A stretch of DNA of 64,000 bases from Odobenus rosmarus divergens (GCF_000321225.1 NW_004450660.1:1090118-1154117), one strand, 5' to 3'; positions 1-15,045 are shown, counted from the first letter of the stretch. Notes: generated by a model not told the origin, from the sequence alone. Program-made: numbers and translations.

Positions 1-99
1 CAGCACACACCCTCCCCGGCGTCCATCACCCAGCCACCCCACCCCCCCATCCCACTTCTCTCCAGCAACCCTCAGTTTGTTTCCTAAGATTAAGAGTCT

Positions 100-305
100 T
101 GGTGCGCCTGGGTGGCTCAGTTGGTTAAGCGGCTGTCTTCGGCTCGGGTCATGATCCCAGGACCCTGGGATCAAGCCCTGAGTCGGGCTCCCTGCTCAGC
201 GGGAAGCCTGCTTCTCCCTCTCCCTTTGCCTGCTGCTCTACTTGTCTCTGTCTCTCTGTCTCTCTATCTCTCTGTCAAATGAATAAATAAAATCTTAAAA
301 AAAAA
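100..305 (+). mobile_element. Can-SINE (tRNA-Lys-derived), plus orientation
   Basis: Complete head (GCGCCTGGGTGGCTCAG), CT-rich middle and AATAAATAAAATC-type tail. Target duplication AAGAGTCT at 92-99 and 306-313, inside the L1 3' UTR. Confidence 0.95.
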
Positions 306-533
306 AAGAGTCTCTTATGGTTTGTCTCCCAATCTGGTTTCATCTTGTTTCATTTTTTTCCTCTCTTCCCCTATGATCCTTTGCCTTGTTTTTCAAATTC
401 CGCATATCAGTGAGATCATATGGTAATTTTCTTTCTCTGATTGACTTATTTTGCTTAGCATAATGCCTTCATGTTCCAACCATGTCGTTGCAAATGGCAA
501 GATTTCATGTTTTTGATGGCTGCATAATATTCC

Positions 534-536
<3 letters not shown>

Positions 537-586
<50 letters not shown>
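537..586 (+). repeat. (GT)19 followed by (AT)6 microsatellite
   Basis: GT repeats at 537-574 run into AT repeats at 575-586. It grew from the short TATATACACA stretch normally present in L1 ORF2 at this point. Confidence 0.95.
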
Positions 587-749
587 CTCACACCTTTATC
601 CATTCATCTGTTGATGGACATCTAGGCTCTTTCCACAGTTTGGCTATTGTGGACATCGCTGCTATAAACATTGGGGTGCAGGTGCCCCTTCGGATCACTG
701 CATTTGTATCTTGGGGTAAATACCGAGTAGTGCAATTGCTGGGTCATAG

Positions 750-3535
<2,786 letters not shown>

Positions 3536-4790
3536 AATTTTTTATTTTGAGGTAATTAGAGATTTACATGGAGTTGTAAGAAATAATGCAGAGATTCCAT
3601 AATCCTGTTACCCACTAATCCCTCCTGGTAATATCTTACAAAACTATAGAACGGTATCACAACCAGGATATGGACATTGATACAGTCAAGAATCAGAACA
3701 GAGCATTTCCATCACCACAAAGATCTCTCATGTTGCTCTCTTGTAGCCAGACTGACCTCTTACCTGCTACCCTGTCCCCTGACTCCTGCCTACCACTGTT
3801 CTGTTTCTCTAATTTGTCCTTCAAAAATGTTAGATAAATGGAAGCATATATTCTGTAACCTTTTGGATTGTTTTTTTCACTCAGCATAATATCCTGGAAA
3901 TTTATCCAAGTTGTGTGCATCACTAGTTTCTTTCCTTTTGTTGTAGAGTAGTATTATATGATAGGGATGTACCAGTTTGTTTAACGATTTACTCTTTGAA
4001 GGACATCTGAGCTGTTTCCAGTTTGGGGCTATTATGAATAAAACTACTGTAAATATTTGTGTACACATTTTATGTGAATATAATTTTTCATTTCTCTGGT
4101 GTACATACTCAGGAGTGCAACTGCTGGGTAGCATGGTGGTTGCATGTTTCGTTTTTTGTTGGTTTTTTTTTAAAGATTGTTTGTTTGTTTATGTATTTTA
4201 GAGAAAGAGGGACAGAGAAAGAGAGCACACGAATGCATGCATGAGTTGGGGGGTTGAGGGGGCAGAAGGAGGAGCAGAGGGAGAGGGACAAGCAGACTCA
4301 ATGCTGATGGTGGAGCTGAGGGGGGTTGAAACACCCAACCCCCTGAGATCAAGACCCAAGCTAAACCAACAGTTGGTCACCCAACTGACTGAGCCATCCA
4401 GGTGCCCCATCATGTTTCATTTTTAAAGAAACTGCCAGACTTTTTTCCAGAGTGGTTGTACCATTTTACATTTTCCACCAGCTTTACGAGTGATTGGGTT
4501 TCTCCACATCGTTGACAACATTTGGTATTGTCAGTGTTTTGGATTTTAGCTGTGTGTAGTGATGTTTTATTGTGGTTTTAATTTGCATTTCTCTAATGGC
4601 TAATGATGTTGAACATCTTTCTTGTGCTTATTTTCCTTCTGTGTGTTTTCCTCCGGGAAATGACTATGTCTTTTGTTCATTTTTTAATTGGATTGTTTGT
4701 TTTTCCCTGTTGAGTTTTGAGAGTTCCTTATATATCCTAGATATTATTCATTTGTCAAGCTTGCAAATATTTTCTCCTACTCCACAGAAA
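3536..4790 (-). mobile_element. Old L1 3' portion, antisense, split by a SINE
   Basis: On the plus strand it reads as reversed L1 ORF2/3' UTR, for example the CACTCAGCATAATATCC and TGGACATCTGAGC-type blocks. It is interrupted by a reverse Can-SINE at 4,157-4,409 and resumes to about 4,790. Heavily diverged. Confidence 0.75.
4157..4409 (-). mobile_element. Can-SINE, reverse orientation, long GA-rich variant
   Basis: Reverse tail (TTTAAAGATTGTTTG), GA-rich middle, and reversed head ending CCATCCAGGTGCCCC. Flanked by CATGTTTC at 4,143-4,150 and 4,411-4,418. Confidence 0.9.
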
Positions 4791-5719
4791 CTGGGAACCG
4801 TGTAAATAAAATCTGTCCAGTGCTTTTCTAGTTAAATTAGGATCAAAAACTTGTTTTGTGTGAAAGAGCCCATTCCTGTGATCTCTACCTGACCGCTTCA
4901 GTTGTGGCGACTAGAGAGACCTGAGTGCCCCTAGAGGCCATGCCTGGTAGTGCCGACAACTCTCAGGCCTGGCAGAGGTTTAAGTTCAGGTGGACCTGAG
5001 AGAGTTACATTGGTGAGAGCTTTGCAGGGTTGGAATCAGGAACAACTGCAGTGGTTGGCCCATTCCTACTTGGAGATGTGTTTCCCAAGGGCAGAGCAGA
5101 AGAATATTGGAAACCAGAATAGTCAACAGATTAGCCTGGCAGTTGACAATAGGATTCAGACGACTCTTTCTTACCACAGCTCCACACAGAAGAATCCAGA
5201 TACAGAGTTAAAAAAAAACAAAAACAAAAACAAAAAACATAAAATGAGAAAGAAGAAAGGCTGTGAAAGTAGGGCTCTAGTCATCTGGATGCAGTAGAGA
5301 AAGCCCTTTAGAATCACTGCTTAAGAATTTAGAACAATCACATCAGCCGTCATCTCTAACTTACAAAATAATAACAGGTACTGTATAAGTGCTTTTTTCG
5401 TGCCAGGATTTGTGTAGTGCATTATATATACATTATTGTTAATCTTTGTGTAACAGGTAAAATATCATGAGCATATTGAACCAATGTATTTTTTCCCAGG
5501 TAATCTGTGGGGCTAACTCATCTTATGGACCCCATTTCCAGAGCATTCAGAGCAAAGAGGTTAATGTCATAGCATGAAGCAGATACTGCTTCCATCAAAT
5601 GGTTAGATTGTGAAGACATCTGTCCCAAGGTACAAAGAAGATACAACCTAAAGAGAGTGAAAAGTTGAAATGCAACCTTTTGGTCCTTGGAGATTTTAAG
5701 GAAGAAAAGGGATATACAA
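4791..5719. other. Intergenic stretch without a gene
   Basis: Contains an A-rich AAAAAC simple repeat at 5,211-5,238 and a possible decayed MIR around 5,370-5,500. Open frames here (up to 115 aa) show no recognisable protein. Confidence 0.5.
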
Positions 5720-5730
5720 AGAGAAAGATA

Positions 5731-6190
5731 GGGGCACGTGGCTGGCTCAGTTGGTAGAACATGTGACTCTTGATCTCAGAGATGTGAGTTCGAGCCCCAC
5801 ACTGGGAGTGGAGCCTACTTAAAAATAAATAGGAGCACCTGGGTAGCTCAGTCAATTGAGCATCTGATTTTTTTTAAATTTTATTTATTTATTTGACAGA
5901 GAGAGAGATAGCGAGAGCAGGAACACAAGCAGGGGGAGCAGGAGAGGGAGAAGCAGGCTTCCTGGTGAGCAGGGAGCCCGATGTGGGGCTCAATCCCAGG
6001 ACCCTGGGATCATGACCTGAGCCGAAGGCAGACGCTTAACGACTGAGCCATCCAGGCTCCCCGAGCATCTGATTCTTGATCTCAGTTCAGGTCTTGACCT
6101 CAGGGTTGTGGATTCAAGCCCTGTATTAGACCCCATGCTGGGCATGGACACTTCTTTAAAAAAATAAGTAAAATTAAATATTTTTTTAAA
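5731..6190 (+). mobile_element. Dimeric old Can-SINE with one shared target duplication, later split
   Basis: Two tRNA-Lys-type heads in tandem: the first (5,731-5,830) keeps A and B box-like segments (GGCTCAGTTGGTAG and GTTCGAGCCCC), the second begins GGAGCACCTGGGTAGCTCAG at 5,832 and resumes at 6,075. The pair is bounded by one 11-bp duplication AGAGAAAGATA at 5,720-5,730 and 6,198-6,208, so it appears to have moved as a unit. The second head is split by the reverse SINE at 5,870-6,062. Confidence 0.85.
5870..6062 (-). mobile_element. Can-SINE nested inside the older SINE, reverse
   Basis: A young-looking full-length copy with a perfect 12-bp duplication GAGCATCTGATT at 5,858-5,869 and 6,063-6,074. 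Confidence 0.95.
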
Positions 6191-6208
6191 AAAGGAGAGA
6201 GAAAGATA

Positions 6209-6639
6209 GCTTTTTTCTCTTTGCTGCTCGGGGTCACGAACATCCAGTGAGTGTTAGGAATATCCAGGGATCCAAAGAATTATCAGGCTTGATGAGCTCC
6301 TTCCCCAGGTACTTTTTTGGGCTGGGATTCTTTCCTCATGCCTGGGAAAGATTGTGGGATGAGGAGGGGTGATTGGAAGAAGCTGTGGCTCATTTGAAAC
6401 AGAACCAGGGAGTAAGGCCAGCCTCACTCTCCTACCTCCCTCTGATGGCCTTCCAGAGCTTCTCAGTGGCCAAATAACAACCAGAAGCCGGTAAGCAAGG
6501 GAGCCACAAAAATAGTCCATAGAAGTTAGCCTCTGGACAAAGAGCAGCATGGAGGAGAGTATAAATAGGAGGGACAAATGGAAGACAGGTGGTACACCTG
6601 CTTACCTTCATCATCTCTCTCTACAGCCCTCCTCTTTCC

Positions 6640-6640
<1 letters not shown>
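6209..6640. other. Intergenic stretch without a gene
   Basis: Single-copy-looking sequence. Open frames on the minus strand overlap each other in different frames and match nothing I recognise. Confidence 0.5.

Positions 6641-6674
<34 letters not shown>
6641..6674 (+). repeat. (AC)17 microsatellite
   Basis: Uninterrupted AC dinucleotide run. Confidence 0.95.
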
Positions 6675-6676
<2 letters not shown>

Positions 6677-6875
6677 TATAACCCAGCAACTCTAACAGTT
6701 TTCCACCGTGGATCATTGTCAACTGTGCTATGGAGCTTTGCACATGCAGTTCCTGTCTAAAACATCCTTTTCTTCACATACCATCATCCTTCCAGTATCA
6801 GTTTAGACATTATTTCCTCTAGGAAGCCCTTCTTGGTCCCCAAGGCTAGGCTGGATACCTAGGCTGGGTTCCACA

Positions 6876-7130
6876 ATAATCATGGTTAGCATTATTTAAG
6901 TTTATATAGTGGCAGACACTGTTCTAAGTAAGGCTTAACATGTGTTAACACATTTATTATTTGCGATCTTATCAGAAATGTACTATCATTATACCCAATT
7001 ACAAACAAAAAAAACTGAGGCACACCACAGGTCACTGATCAAGGTCATCCAAGTAATGAGTGATGGGGCCTACATCTGAGTTCAGGCAGACAGGAGCTGG
7101 AGCCCATGCCCTTAACTACTGTGCTAAACT
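6876..7130 (+). mobile_element. MIR element, nearly full length
   Basis: Shows the MIR order: GGCAGACACTGTTCTAAG, ACATGTGTTAACACATTTATT, AAAACTGAGGCAC, GGTCACTGATCAAGGTCATCC, and a final CCCTTAACTACTGTGCTA. Confidence 0.85.
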
Positions 7131-7850
7131 GCTTTCAGTTCCAAACTATTTATCCCTAGACCATTCACAATGCCTGGTACATAGGAGGTACTCAGTAAAT
7201 ACTAGAGGATTTAATTAGTTAGTTAGCTAATTAGTCTATGTAGGACAGGAGTCCTAAGTCAATTTTTTTAGAACATCTGGGTGAGAAGGATTTGTTACCT
7301 AGCTTTTGCTTTGTCCCTAGCAAAAGCTTACATAAGATTGTGTTTTATGCCCAAGATCTGGCTAAGAACTTCTGATACACCAGAATTTATTATCCTGGTT
7401 GCTCTTGGGGGAGTTCATGTGTCCATATGATGGAGGATCTTACAGTATGATTTCTGCAAAAACCATTAATGGTATCCACTTCAGCAATTATATTTATCAT
7501 TTCCCACCTGGGGATTCAAGCCCTAGCCTTTGCTCACATGGATGTGCAGTAACTTATGGATCTGCTGCTGTGTCTGACGCCACAGTTTCTGCAAAAACCA
7601 TTAGTGGTGTCTGCCTCAGCAGTGAGGTACAGAAATTGGCTCATGGAAGAAATCAAAGAAAAGAGGAAGGTAGCTATGTGGATGAGTTGTGGGAAGATGG
7701 TCTAATATACAGGAAGGAAACAGCTCTAAGGGGGAAACAATGAAGATGGCATATCAGATTCAATTAAAGTGTTAAGCAGAGATCTTGCAAAAGTGAAGAG
7801 AATCAAAAAAACTTGGAATTTGAGGGTATACTTCCAGATGACAGGCACCA
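7131..7850. other. Intergenic stretch with a spaced direct repeat
   Basis: Begins with an MIR/L2-type end (ATGCCTGGTACATAGGAGG). Two 39-bp copies of a segment starting TTTCTGCAAAAACCATTA lie at 7,451-7,489 and 7,586-7,624, 135 bp apart and differing at several bases. A 114-aa open frame spans both (7,399-7,743) but is not a known protein. Confidence 0.5.
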
Positions 7851-8015
7851 TGTTTTAGATTATGATCCACTTGAACATTATAGCGATCCAGAGGGATATT
7901 TTTCAGTTTACAAATGAGAAAACTGGGGGTTAAGTCCTTGCCCAAGGTTATCCAGAAATAGGCCCTGGTAAAATTCAAAGCCTGTGCTCTTTCTACTGCT
8001 CATAGCCTGCAAGGT
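7851..8015 (+). mobile_element. MIR element, decayed
   Basis: CAGTTTACAAATGAGAAAACTG and TTGCCCAAGGTTATCC blocks, then CCTGTGCTCTTTCTACTGC, match the MIR 3' half. Confidence 0.65.
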
Positions 8016-8099
8016 ACTTAGCTGAGAGCACCACTGTGCTAAGTACTGGGGATCTTCCAGTGAAGAAGGCACATTCGTAGCCTGAAGGATCACATTCAT

Positions 8100-10830
8100 C
8101 TTTGTGAAGCATGCAATGGTGGGGTGTGATGGGATTGCGATGGCATCTAACTCAGCTCGGTGGAAGTGGAAAGAGACATTGACCTTAAGGAAGGTGTACA
8201 GAGGGAATGAATTCAGATGGAGCTTTGAGAGACTGGGGATTAATAAGGAGAGGAAGTAGGCAGTATATTCCAGGAAGAAGTCAGAGCTGATACAAATGCC
8301 TAGAGATCTCCCAGAACTGCAAGTAGCTCAGCAGGAGGTAGGATACGACAAGAGTTAAAGACAGAGGCTGATAAACAAGGGTCCAAACGTGTATGGCCTT
8401 GTGTAATGTATAATGGATTCTGAACTTTATTTTGTGAGCCATGAGGAGACAATAGGGTGACATTACCAAATGCAAGTTATGGAATGATCACTTGGCTGTT
8501 GTGTAAAGAATGAATTGGAGGGGACAAGAATGGGGGCAAGAATGATAGCTTGAAACAACATAGTGACACTAGGGAAGAGAGAGAGATTCAGGAAATATCA
8601 AGAGGGCAGAATCAACAGGACTCAGTGACTAAGAGATGGTGAGGAGTAAGGGAAAGAGGAGTCAATCATGATGCCATGGCTTTTGGTTTGGACCACTGAA
8701 AGGTGAAAGTTATTGGCATTCACTGAAGTAGGGAATGCAGGAAAAGGAACAGGCTTGGGGCAGATTATGTTGACTTTAATTTGGGACATCCAAATGGAAA
8801 GACCCAGTAGGCTGTTGATTATATGGATCCGGACCTTAGGGTGAAGACCTAGACTGAATAGAGCAATTCGAGCCATCGACATGAAGATCTTCGTTTCCAC
8901 ACTTGGCTAGGAATCAGAATTGCCTATGGAGCTTTTTGCAAAGAACATGTCTGACTTCATCGAAGACTAACTAAATCAAAATTCTCAGAGGGCAAGATCT
9001 AGATACATTTGTATTTAAAGAGCTCCATCAGGAGTCTGGCAGATGGCCCTGACGAGGTTGAAATGGATGACAGCCATGAAAGTGCACTGCTCAGACCTCC
9101 TTCAAGAGAACCTGCTATAAGAAGCACACTTCACTGACAGACCCAGTTGACTCTCCCCTTTGAATCTTACACTGGGTTCACACCAAGGCCACACTTCCCA
9201 GCTAGCCACAGGACTACTTAATAGGCAACTTTGGTTCCAGGATTCCCCTGAATGAAACTGTCTTAGAACTCCATGTTAGTCTGAGACTCTTCCGACTGGT
9301 CTTTCCTTCACCCACTTCTTTTGCAGGTGTCAAGATGACATCATGAACTAACTGCTTTTCCCAACCTACTACTGCTGCTTCACCTTTATCCTTCACAGAT
9401 ATTTCCCCCAATAAATCTCTTACATATCTCATCACATCTTGATGGATGCTTCTTGGAAAACTCAAACTGACACAGTGTGGATGATAACTGTAGGCTTAGA
9501 AATAGCAGAGATCATCCAGCGGAGAAGAGAAGAGGACCCAAACAGAGCTCTGATGATCACCTACATTCGCAGGCTGGGCAGAGGAAGAGGTGCCTAGAGA
9601 AAGAGACTGATAACAAGTGGCCAAAGAAGCAGAATGGAAACCAAGAGGCCATGACTTCACAGAAAAGCAGGAAAGAGATCGTCAAAAGAATGACATGGTT
9701 AATATAGTCAAAAGCTACAGAGCTCTAATACATACTTGCAAGTGTCCACTGGATTTGGCAATATAGATTGGACATCTCAGTGAGAGTCACTTCAGTGGAG
9801 TGAAAAGCCAAGATTGCATCAGCCAAGGAGTAAATGACAGGTGAGGAAGAGGAGATATTGAGCAGACACCTCTTTGAAGAAACTTATCTATGGAAGGGAG
9901 AGCCTGGGTGGATGCGGAGTTGAAAATGGGTTTATTTTTTTAAGATGGGAAATACTAAGGTCTGTTTAAATGCTTTCAGGAAGGAGGTAATGTGAGGGAA
10001 AGAATAAAGATACAATACTGAGAGGTGGTAAAACCAAATGAGATCAGATTACAGGTAAAGAGAATAGATTTAGATAAAAGGCAGGCCATCTTTTCCAGTT
10101 TGGAATGGGGAAAAGAAGAAGGAGGAGGTACAGACAAAAGTAAATTTGTGCATTGAGTAGAACAAAGTTGAGGGAGTTCCTAAATGATGAATTTACTTTC
10201 CTTGAGGTGAAGTCTCATACAGAGAATGAAAAGTCGTGGGATATAGGTTGATAAAAGGAGGGAGAAGTTTCAAATGATTTCTGTAGAGAGTGGGGGTAAA
10301 GAGCTACCCAGACAACAGAAGGATTGCCCTGTAGCCCCTGAAGACGTGTTTGGAATACATGAATTCAGAGTGGCCTGACTATACGAGTTTGTATACTTGG
10401 GGTTTTCTTTTTTTCCCATCATTCCAAACAGACAAGGTGTGGGGCACAAAGGCAGGTGGTTGCATTCTCCAGTCATGGAGTTTTGCTGGGCATATATGAT
10501 GGAAGGATCAAAGAGGAAGGCAGTAAAGGAAACTAGATGGAGAACTGTAGAAGTGATGGGTTATGGTGTCTAGATTAGATATAAAAGGAAATGCAGAGAG
10601 GATGAAGAAACAAGAGTCAAGAACAGACAGTGGGAATTTCAGAATGAGAAAGGAAGGACAAAATAGTGTGGGGGAAAGTCTAGGAGAGAAGAGATGACAA
10701 AAAAGTTGACACGGAAGTGAACCATGTTGTACTAAAAGTAGGGTATCTGGAAGACTTAGTCCCCACAGTGAATATGAATAGGAGGGACTTGATTTTCTGT
10801 ACAAAGTCAGGTATGGCCCAGGTTGATTAT
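8100..10830 (+). repeat. Ancient GA-rich interspersed repeat, about 2.7 kb, fragmented
   Basis: Segments such as GGCCTTGTGTAATGTATAATGGATTCTGAACTTTA, CACTTGGCTGTTGTGTAAAGAATG and a later TTGGATTTGGCAATATAGAT follow the order of a long mammalian repeat I recognise by pattern but cannot name with certainty. Another decayed copy lies near 1,590-1,830. A non-matching block (about 8,900-9,480) interrupts it and may be a separate insertion. Open frames here are spurious. Confidence 0.5.
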
Positions 10831-11400
10831 AGTTTCAAGGGAACTCTAGTTTAGAGGACCCCATGAGCAATAACAGTACCATAGTTTCATTTTAAGACAA
10901 TATGAATCATGAGACCAAGCAATGAATAACAGCTTTTAAGGGGGATATAAGGAAAGAATCCTAATCACATATTCTGATTTCAGAAACATTATAGTATAAA
11001 ACATGCACGCCTTAGAGTTGAGAAAATATGAAAGCTGGTTCTGTATAACTTTGTCACGTTCTCGGTTGGTGGAGGTGGGAGACACAGGTTTCAATGGAAC
11101 ATACTTTGTTTCTTAAATTAAAAAATTGAGGAAGGTGTTGAGAGATGGCCATTCAAAGAAAATAAGAGGAAAAGAGATGAAAGTGAAGTCTGCATGATGT
11201 TAGCCAGAATTTCCTGTCACTGATCATTCTAGTTTGGGCTGCTTTTTGTAATCACAATACTGTTTTTATACAAAAACTTAGTTATCTCTTCCTAAGGGAT
11301 TCTAAAACATGGGGGATTTTCAGTCCTCTTCACCCAGCCAGTTGGGGTCCAGGACAAAGATTTTGTAAATAAGGTTTCATTTAGTGTTTCTCTGAAGCTT
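10831..11400. other. Intergenic stretch without a gene
   Basis: No repeat or coding signal recognised. Confidence 0.5.
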
Positions 11401-12080
11401 TCTTCCTTAAATCGTAAAGTAAGAAATTAACCTAAGAAATTTCCTGTTTTTCCCTGCTTTGATATTTACATATCAAAATGAGCATAATGCTGGAGTGATT
11501 TGTATGCTCTAAGAGGCAAAATCAAACCCCTACTTGGTGTAATTTACTCAAATGCCAGATTCTCCTGGGGAAACTGGGCTCTCTTTATAACTTGATTCAA
11601 ATAACTACTCTGATTCTCAATAGCTTTTATGAAATTACCATGTAGCGCCCAAATTGGTGCAGCTGAATTAAATAAATATCAGAGCTTAACACTCTTAATC
11701 GCAAACCTTCAATTTAACCAACCGTTTATTATAGTCAAAAAGCAATCAATATGTTGATTGTGGTGACATGCAAATGGAGATAGAATTATTAGTAATTACC
11801 CTATATTTGTAGTTCAGTGTGATGGAGAAATAACTGGAAAGAAATTTTAAAGCACACTACAGTTAAAGGACTGGTTGCTATGTTTTGGAGCAGCATGCTA
11901 TATTGATTGTAGTCTTTAAATAAATTGAATAACATAGGTTGCTGTCAAACATGTGAATTATTCATGAAACAGTTTGGAAACACTAAAACAGATACTGTTT
12001 ATGAATATTCAAATGTGTCAATATATGAACAACTGACCCAGCATTCACCAATCCTTGCATAAAGAAAAGGTCTCAAAAAA
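11400..12080. promoter_or_regulatory. Candidate conserved non-coding element / enhancer
   Basis: A repeat-free AT-rich block dense in homeodomain, POU and TALE-like words: a perfect octamer ATGCAAAT (11,768-11,775), TAATTA at 11,794-11,799, and two perfect short palindromes (11,458-11,477 and 11,743-11,760). It has no open frame. The function is inferred from composition only; no conservation data were used. Confidence 0.35.
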
Positions 12081-12633
12081 AAGTAGAAATCTATTAGGCA
12101 AACTCACTGTCTTGGGTCACTCACTTGAAACATAATCAGCCAGGGTGAGAGATGGGTAATGAAGCCTGAACCCCAAGTCAGAGAGGCATTGGGTCAAGGA
12201 AGGAGGCATTGGGAACACTTGCTGACATTAAATTTTTTGCAGGATCCAGGGACCTTGGAGTTTCTATGATCACATTTCTGGTGTGACTCTTGGATCCCTT
12301 CCTATCAATATTTGGACCTATATAGCAACACATCCTTGGTTTGCTTTTTCAGTCCTATTTATGAAAGGATGCAAGAAAATTATAGAGCATTCCATTTCTG
12401 AGAAATCCTAAATGACGATTTTCTTTTTTCTGAGTAAGTCTCCACAGTGCCCCATAAGTTATATGTTTTAATATTTATGAGATCTCATTAGGAACAAAAT
12501 CCTTATTTCCTAAAAACTCTGGATATCATTGAGTCTTGGGAAGATATATTTTAGTAAACGATAAAATAGAGAATTTGTCTGAGATTATCAGATTACGCAG
12601 AGTCTCAGAGGGAGGCAGTGGTTAGTGACCAAT

Positions 12634-12834
12634 TAGGGTAACCAACACAGGTTGCCTGGGACTCAGGGGGTTCCCAGGATGTGGGACCTTCAATTTTAAA
12701 ACATGGTGCATTCTCGGGCAAACTGGGATGAGTTGGTCACTCTACCAGTCATACCAGTTTGACCAGAGGAATCTCCTGGGATGTGGGACTTCTGGTGTTA
12801 ATACCAGGAAACTTTTGGACTATTGGCCACCCTA
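12634..12834 (+). mobile_element. Non-autonomous hAT-type element (MER53-like), possibly one and a half units
   Basis: The left terminus TAGGGTAACC (12,634-12,643) pairs with GGTCACTCTA (12,735-12,744) and, further on, GGCCACCCTA (12,825-12,834), each 8 of 10 to the reverse complement. The GGGACTC / ATGTGGGAC core occurs twice. The terminal type is that of MER53-like elements. Confidence 0.55.
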
Positions 12835-12839
12835 CCCAA

Positions 12840-14860
12840 ACCACAAAGTGAAATGGACAGATTTGGAGGGATCTACTCATGTTGATCAAGTTTCTAAAAG
12901 ACTAATTTACAAAATTAAAAGTTAACCTTTTAATTTACAAAAGAGTAGAAATTTTACTGTGAGTAGAATTTTATGCATACCATTGAGGATACCCTGTTCC
13001 ATCATTGACATGGCTGAGTTTTTAAATAGAACATTTCAAGTGTATGATTCCGGAAAGTTATTGTATATCAGAAGAACTGTAGGAACTTTGTAAGAAGATG
13101 GATCCTTGAACCCTACTCCTAGAGGTGTTCTTTTAGTAAGGGTTGGGATGGGGTTTGGGAACTATTGTTTTATAAGCTCACAGATAACACCAGCCACGTT
13201 TAGGACCAACTGATTGTGGAAATATTTCATTCAGGTCAACGTGGGACTCGATGAATTATTCCTGTCCTGCCACAGGACACCTCTTGAGTAACCATGATTT
13301 TCATGTCCTGTGTGATTCAGTGAGCTCACTGACTTTCAGCTTCTGGTGTCAGAAACCATTCGTCACCTCTGACACTGATGCTTAGAAACTGAAAATTTAA
13401 AGCAGGTCATTTGCACTCCCTGACCATCTGTTTCTTCATCCCTTGGAAGGATATAACAAGGGTAGCTATTTCATAGAGTTGTTAGGGAATTAAATGATAC
13501 AATATGCTGAAATATTTAGAAGCATGAGAGCCACAGGGTTCAATGAGTCTGATTTAATGTCTCTCCCTGAATAGTGATGAAGAAAATGCCAAACTCTTTC
13601 TCTTTTCTAGCTCTCTCTTTAACTGAATTCTCCAAAGATCATTTTCTATGAACACACTCTTTCTTCAGATAGAGCGCTTCACCTTGTTAGGTTTCAGATT
13701 AAAATATTTGACTACATTAATGTTTGATTGTGCCACAATTTCAGATCTGTTGGTACAATCATGTTTCTGAAGGGCGGACCCAAGTCAACCCAGCTCATTC
13801 TGGGTGTTATCAGATCCTCAGTCACCCGCATCTAGCCAATCTATTAGATCTCTGTCAGGGATCGCATGAAACATTCCACTCTGGCATGGTGATCATGAGT
13901 TGGTAGTTGAAAAAAATAAGTCCTGGAATAAAGGCGTGGGTGAGGATGCCCTCCTTTTTAACATCCATCTCATCCTCTCCTGTTCATTGCTCAAATACGT
14001 GGCAATTTGATATATTTCAGGAATTTGGGTTGGCTTCAGTAGGTTAATTTTCACTTCTTCATTTTCTACTTCTTGGAAGGATGTCTCACTCTCACCTCCA
14101 TGTACCAAGTAGGGTTACCATGTGGGAGTCGTGCTCATCTTGGCTGCAACTGGCGGGTTGATTACCAAATTATTTTCCTTTTTCTTCCAGTCACATAACT
14201 AGATTTTTCTCAGTCTTCCTCACTGTGAGACATGGTAATATGATTGAGTTCTGGACAATGGAATTGGCTGATATTATGTGTTATATCTGGGAGTGGTTAG
14301 GAAAACCTCCTGTGCAACCCTCCAAATTCTCTCTTCCCTCCCCTGTTGACCTAATGTAAAGAATCTAGCAAAGCCAATACATTGAAAGAGACTTGGTTCC
14401 TGGATCACTGCTCAGAGAAGAATTGCTTAAGGGAGCTGCCTAGGGACAGCTGCATCGGACCATTGCATTTATAAAAACTAACCTCTCATTGAATTTAGTC
14501 AAGAGATGTGGGGCTATCTGTTTCATCCTGTTAGCCCATCCTGACTTTTCAAGTAGGAAAGAGGGCTTGTGGATGTCTATGACAAACATTTGGCAAATAG
14601 CATTTTTGTCCTCTGACATTGTTATTCTTTTCTATAAAATGGGCTTTTAAAAATAAAGTTATGTAAGTCTTTGCATATTTATTCTAGAAAACTTAGAAAG
14701 AAGGAAGAAAGTTAACATAACCCATAATTATACCATATATTCTTCTGGCCTATTTTCTCTGTATTTAATTTTTTTTCTCAAAATAGGCTCATCTGTCCTT
14801 AGTATTTTATAACTGTTTCCATTATTCAATGTTTAACGTAAACATTGTTACATTTCAATC
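12840..14860. other. Intergenic stretch without a gene
   Basis: Mostly single-copy-looking. A MIR-like fragment is visible around 13,410-13,510. Short open frames match nothing known. Confidence 0.5.
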
Positions 14861-14862
14861 AT

Positions 14863-15045
14863 GTTTTTATTAAAGATTTTATTTATTTATTTGAGACAGA
14901 GAGAGAGAGAGCGATCATAGCAGGGGGGGAGGGGCGGGGCAGAGAGAGACACAGAAGAGCTCGACAAGGGGCTGGATCTCAGGACCCCAAGGTCATGACC
15001 TGAGCTGAAGGCAGATGCGTAACTGACTGAGCCACCAGGTGCCCC
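14863..15045 (-). mobile_element. Can-SINE, reverse
   Basis: Reverse tail AAAGATTTTATTTATTTATT, GAGA tract and reversed head. Duplication TCAATCAT at 14,855-14,862 and 15,046-15,053. Confidence 0.93.

Noticed and set aside
5731..5805. A genuine tRNA-Lys gene
   Set aside because: A and B box-like segments are present, but the sequence continues into a SINE body and A-rich tail, and the cloverleaf stems are not kept.
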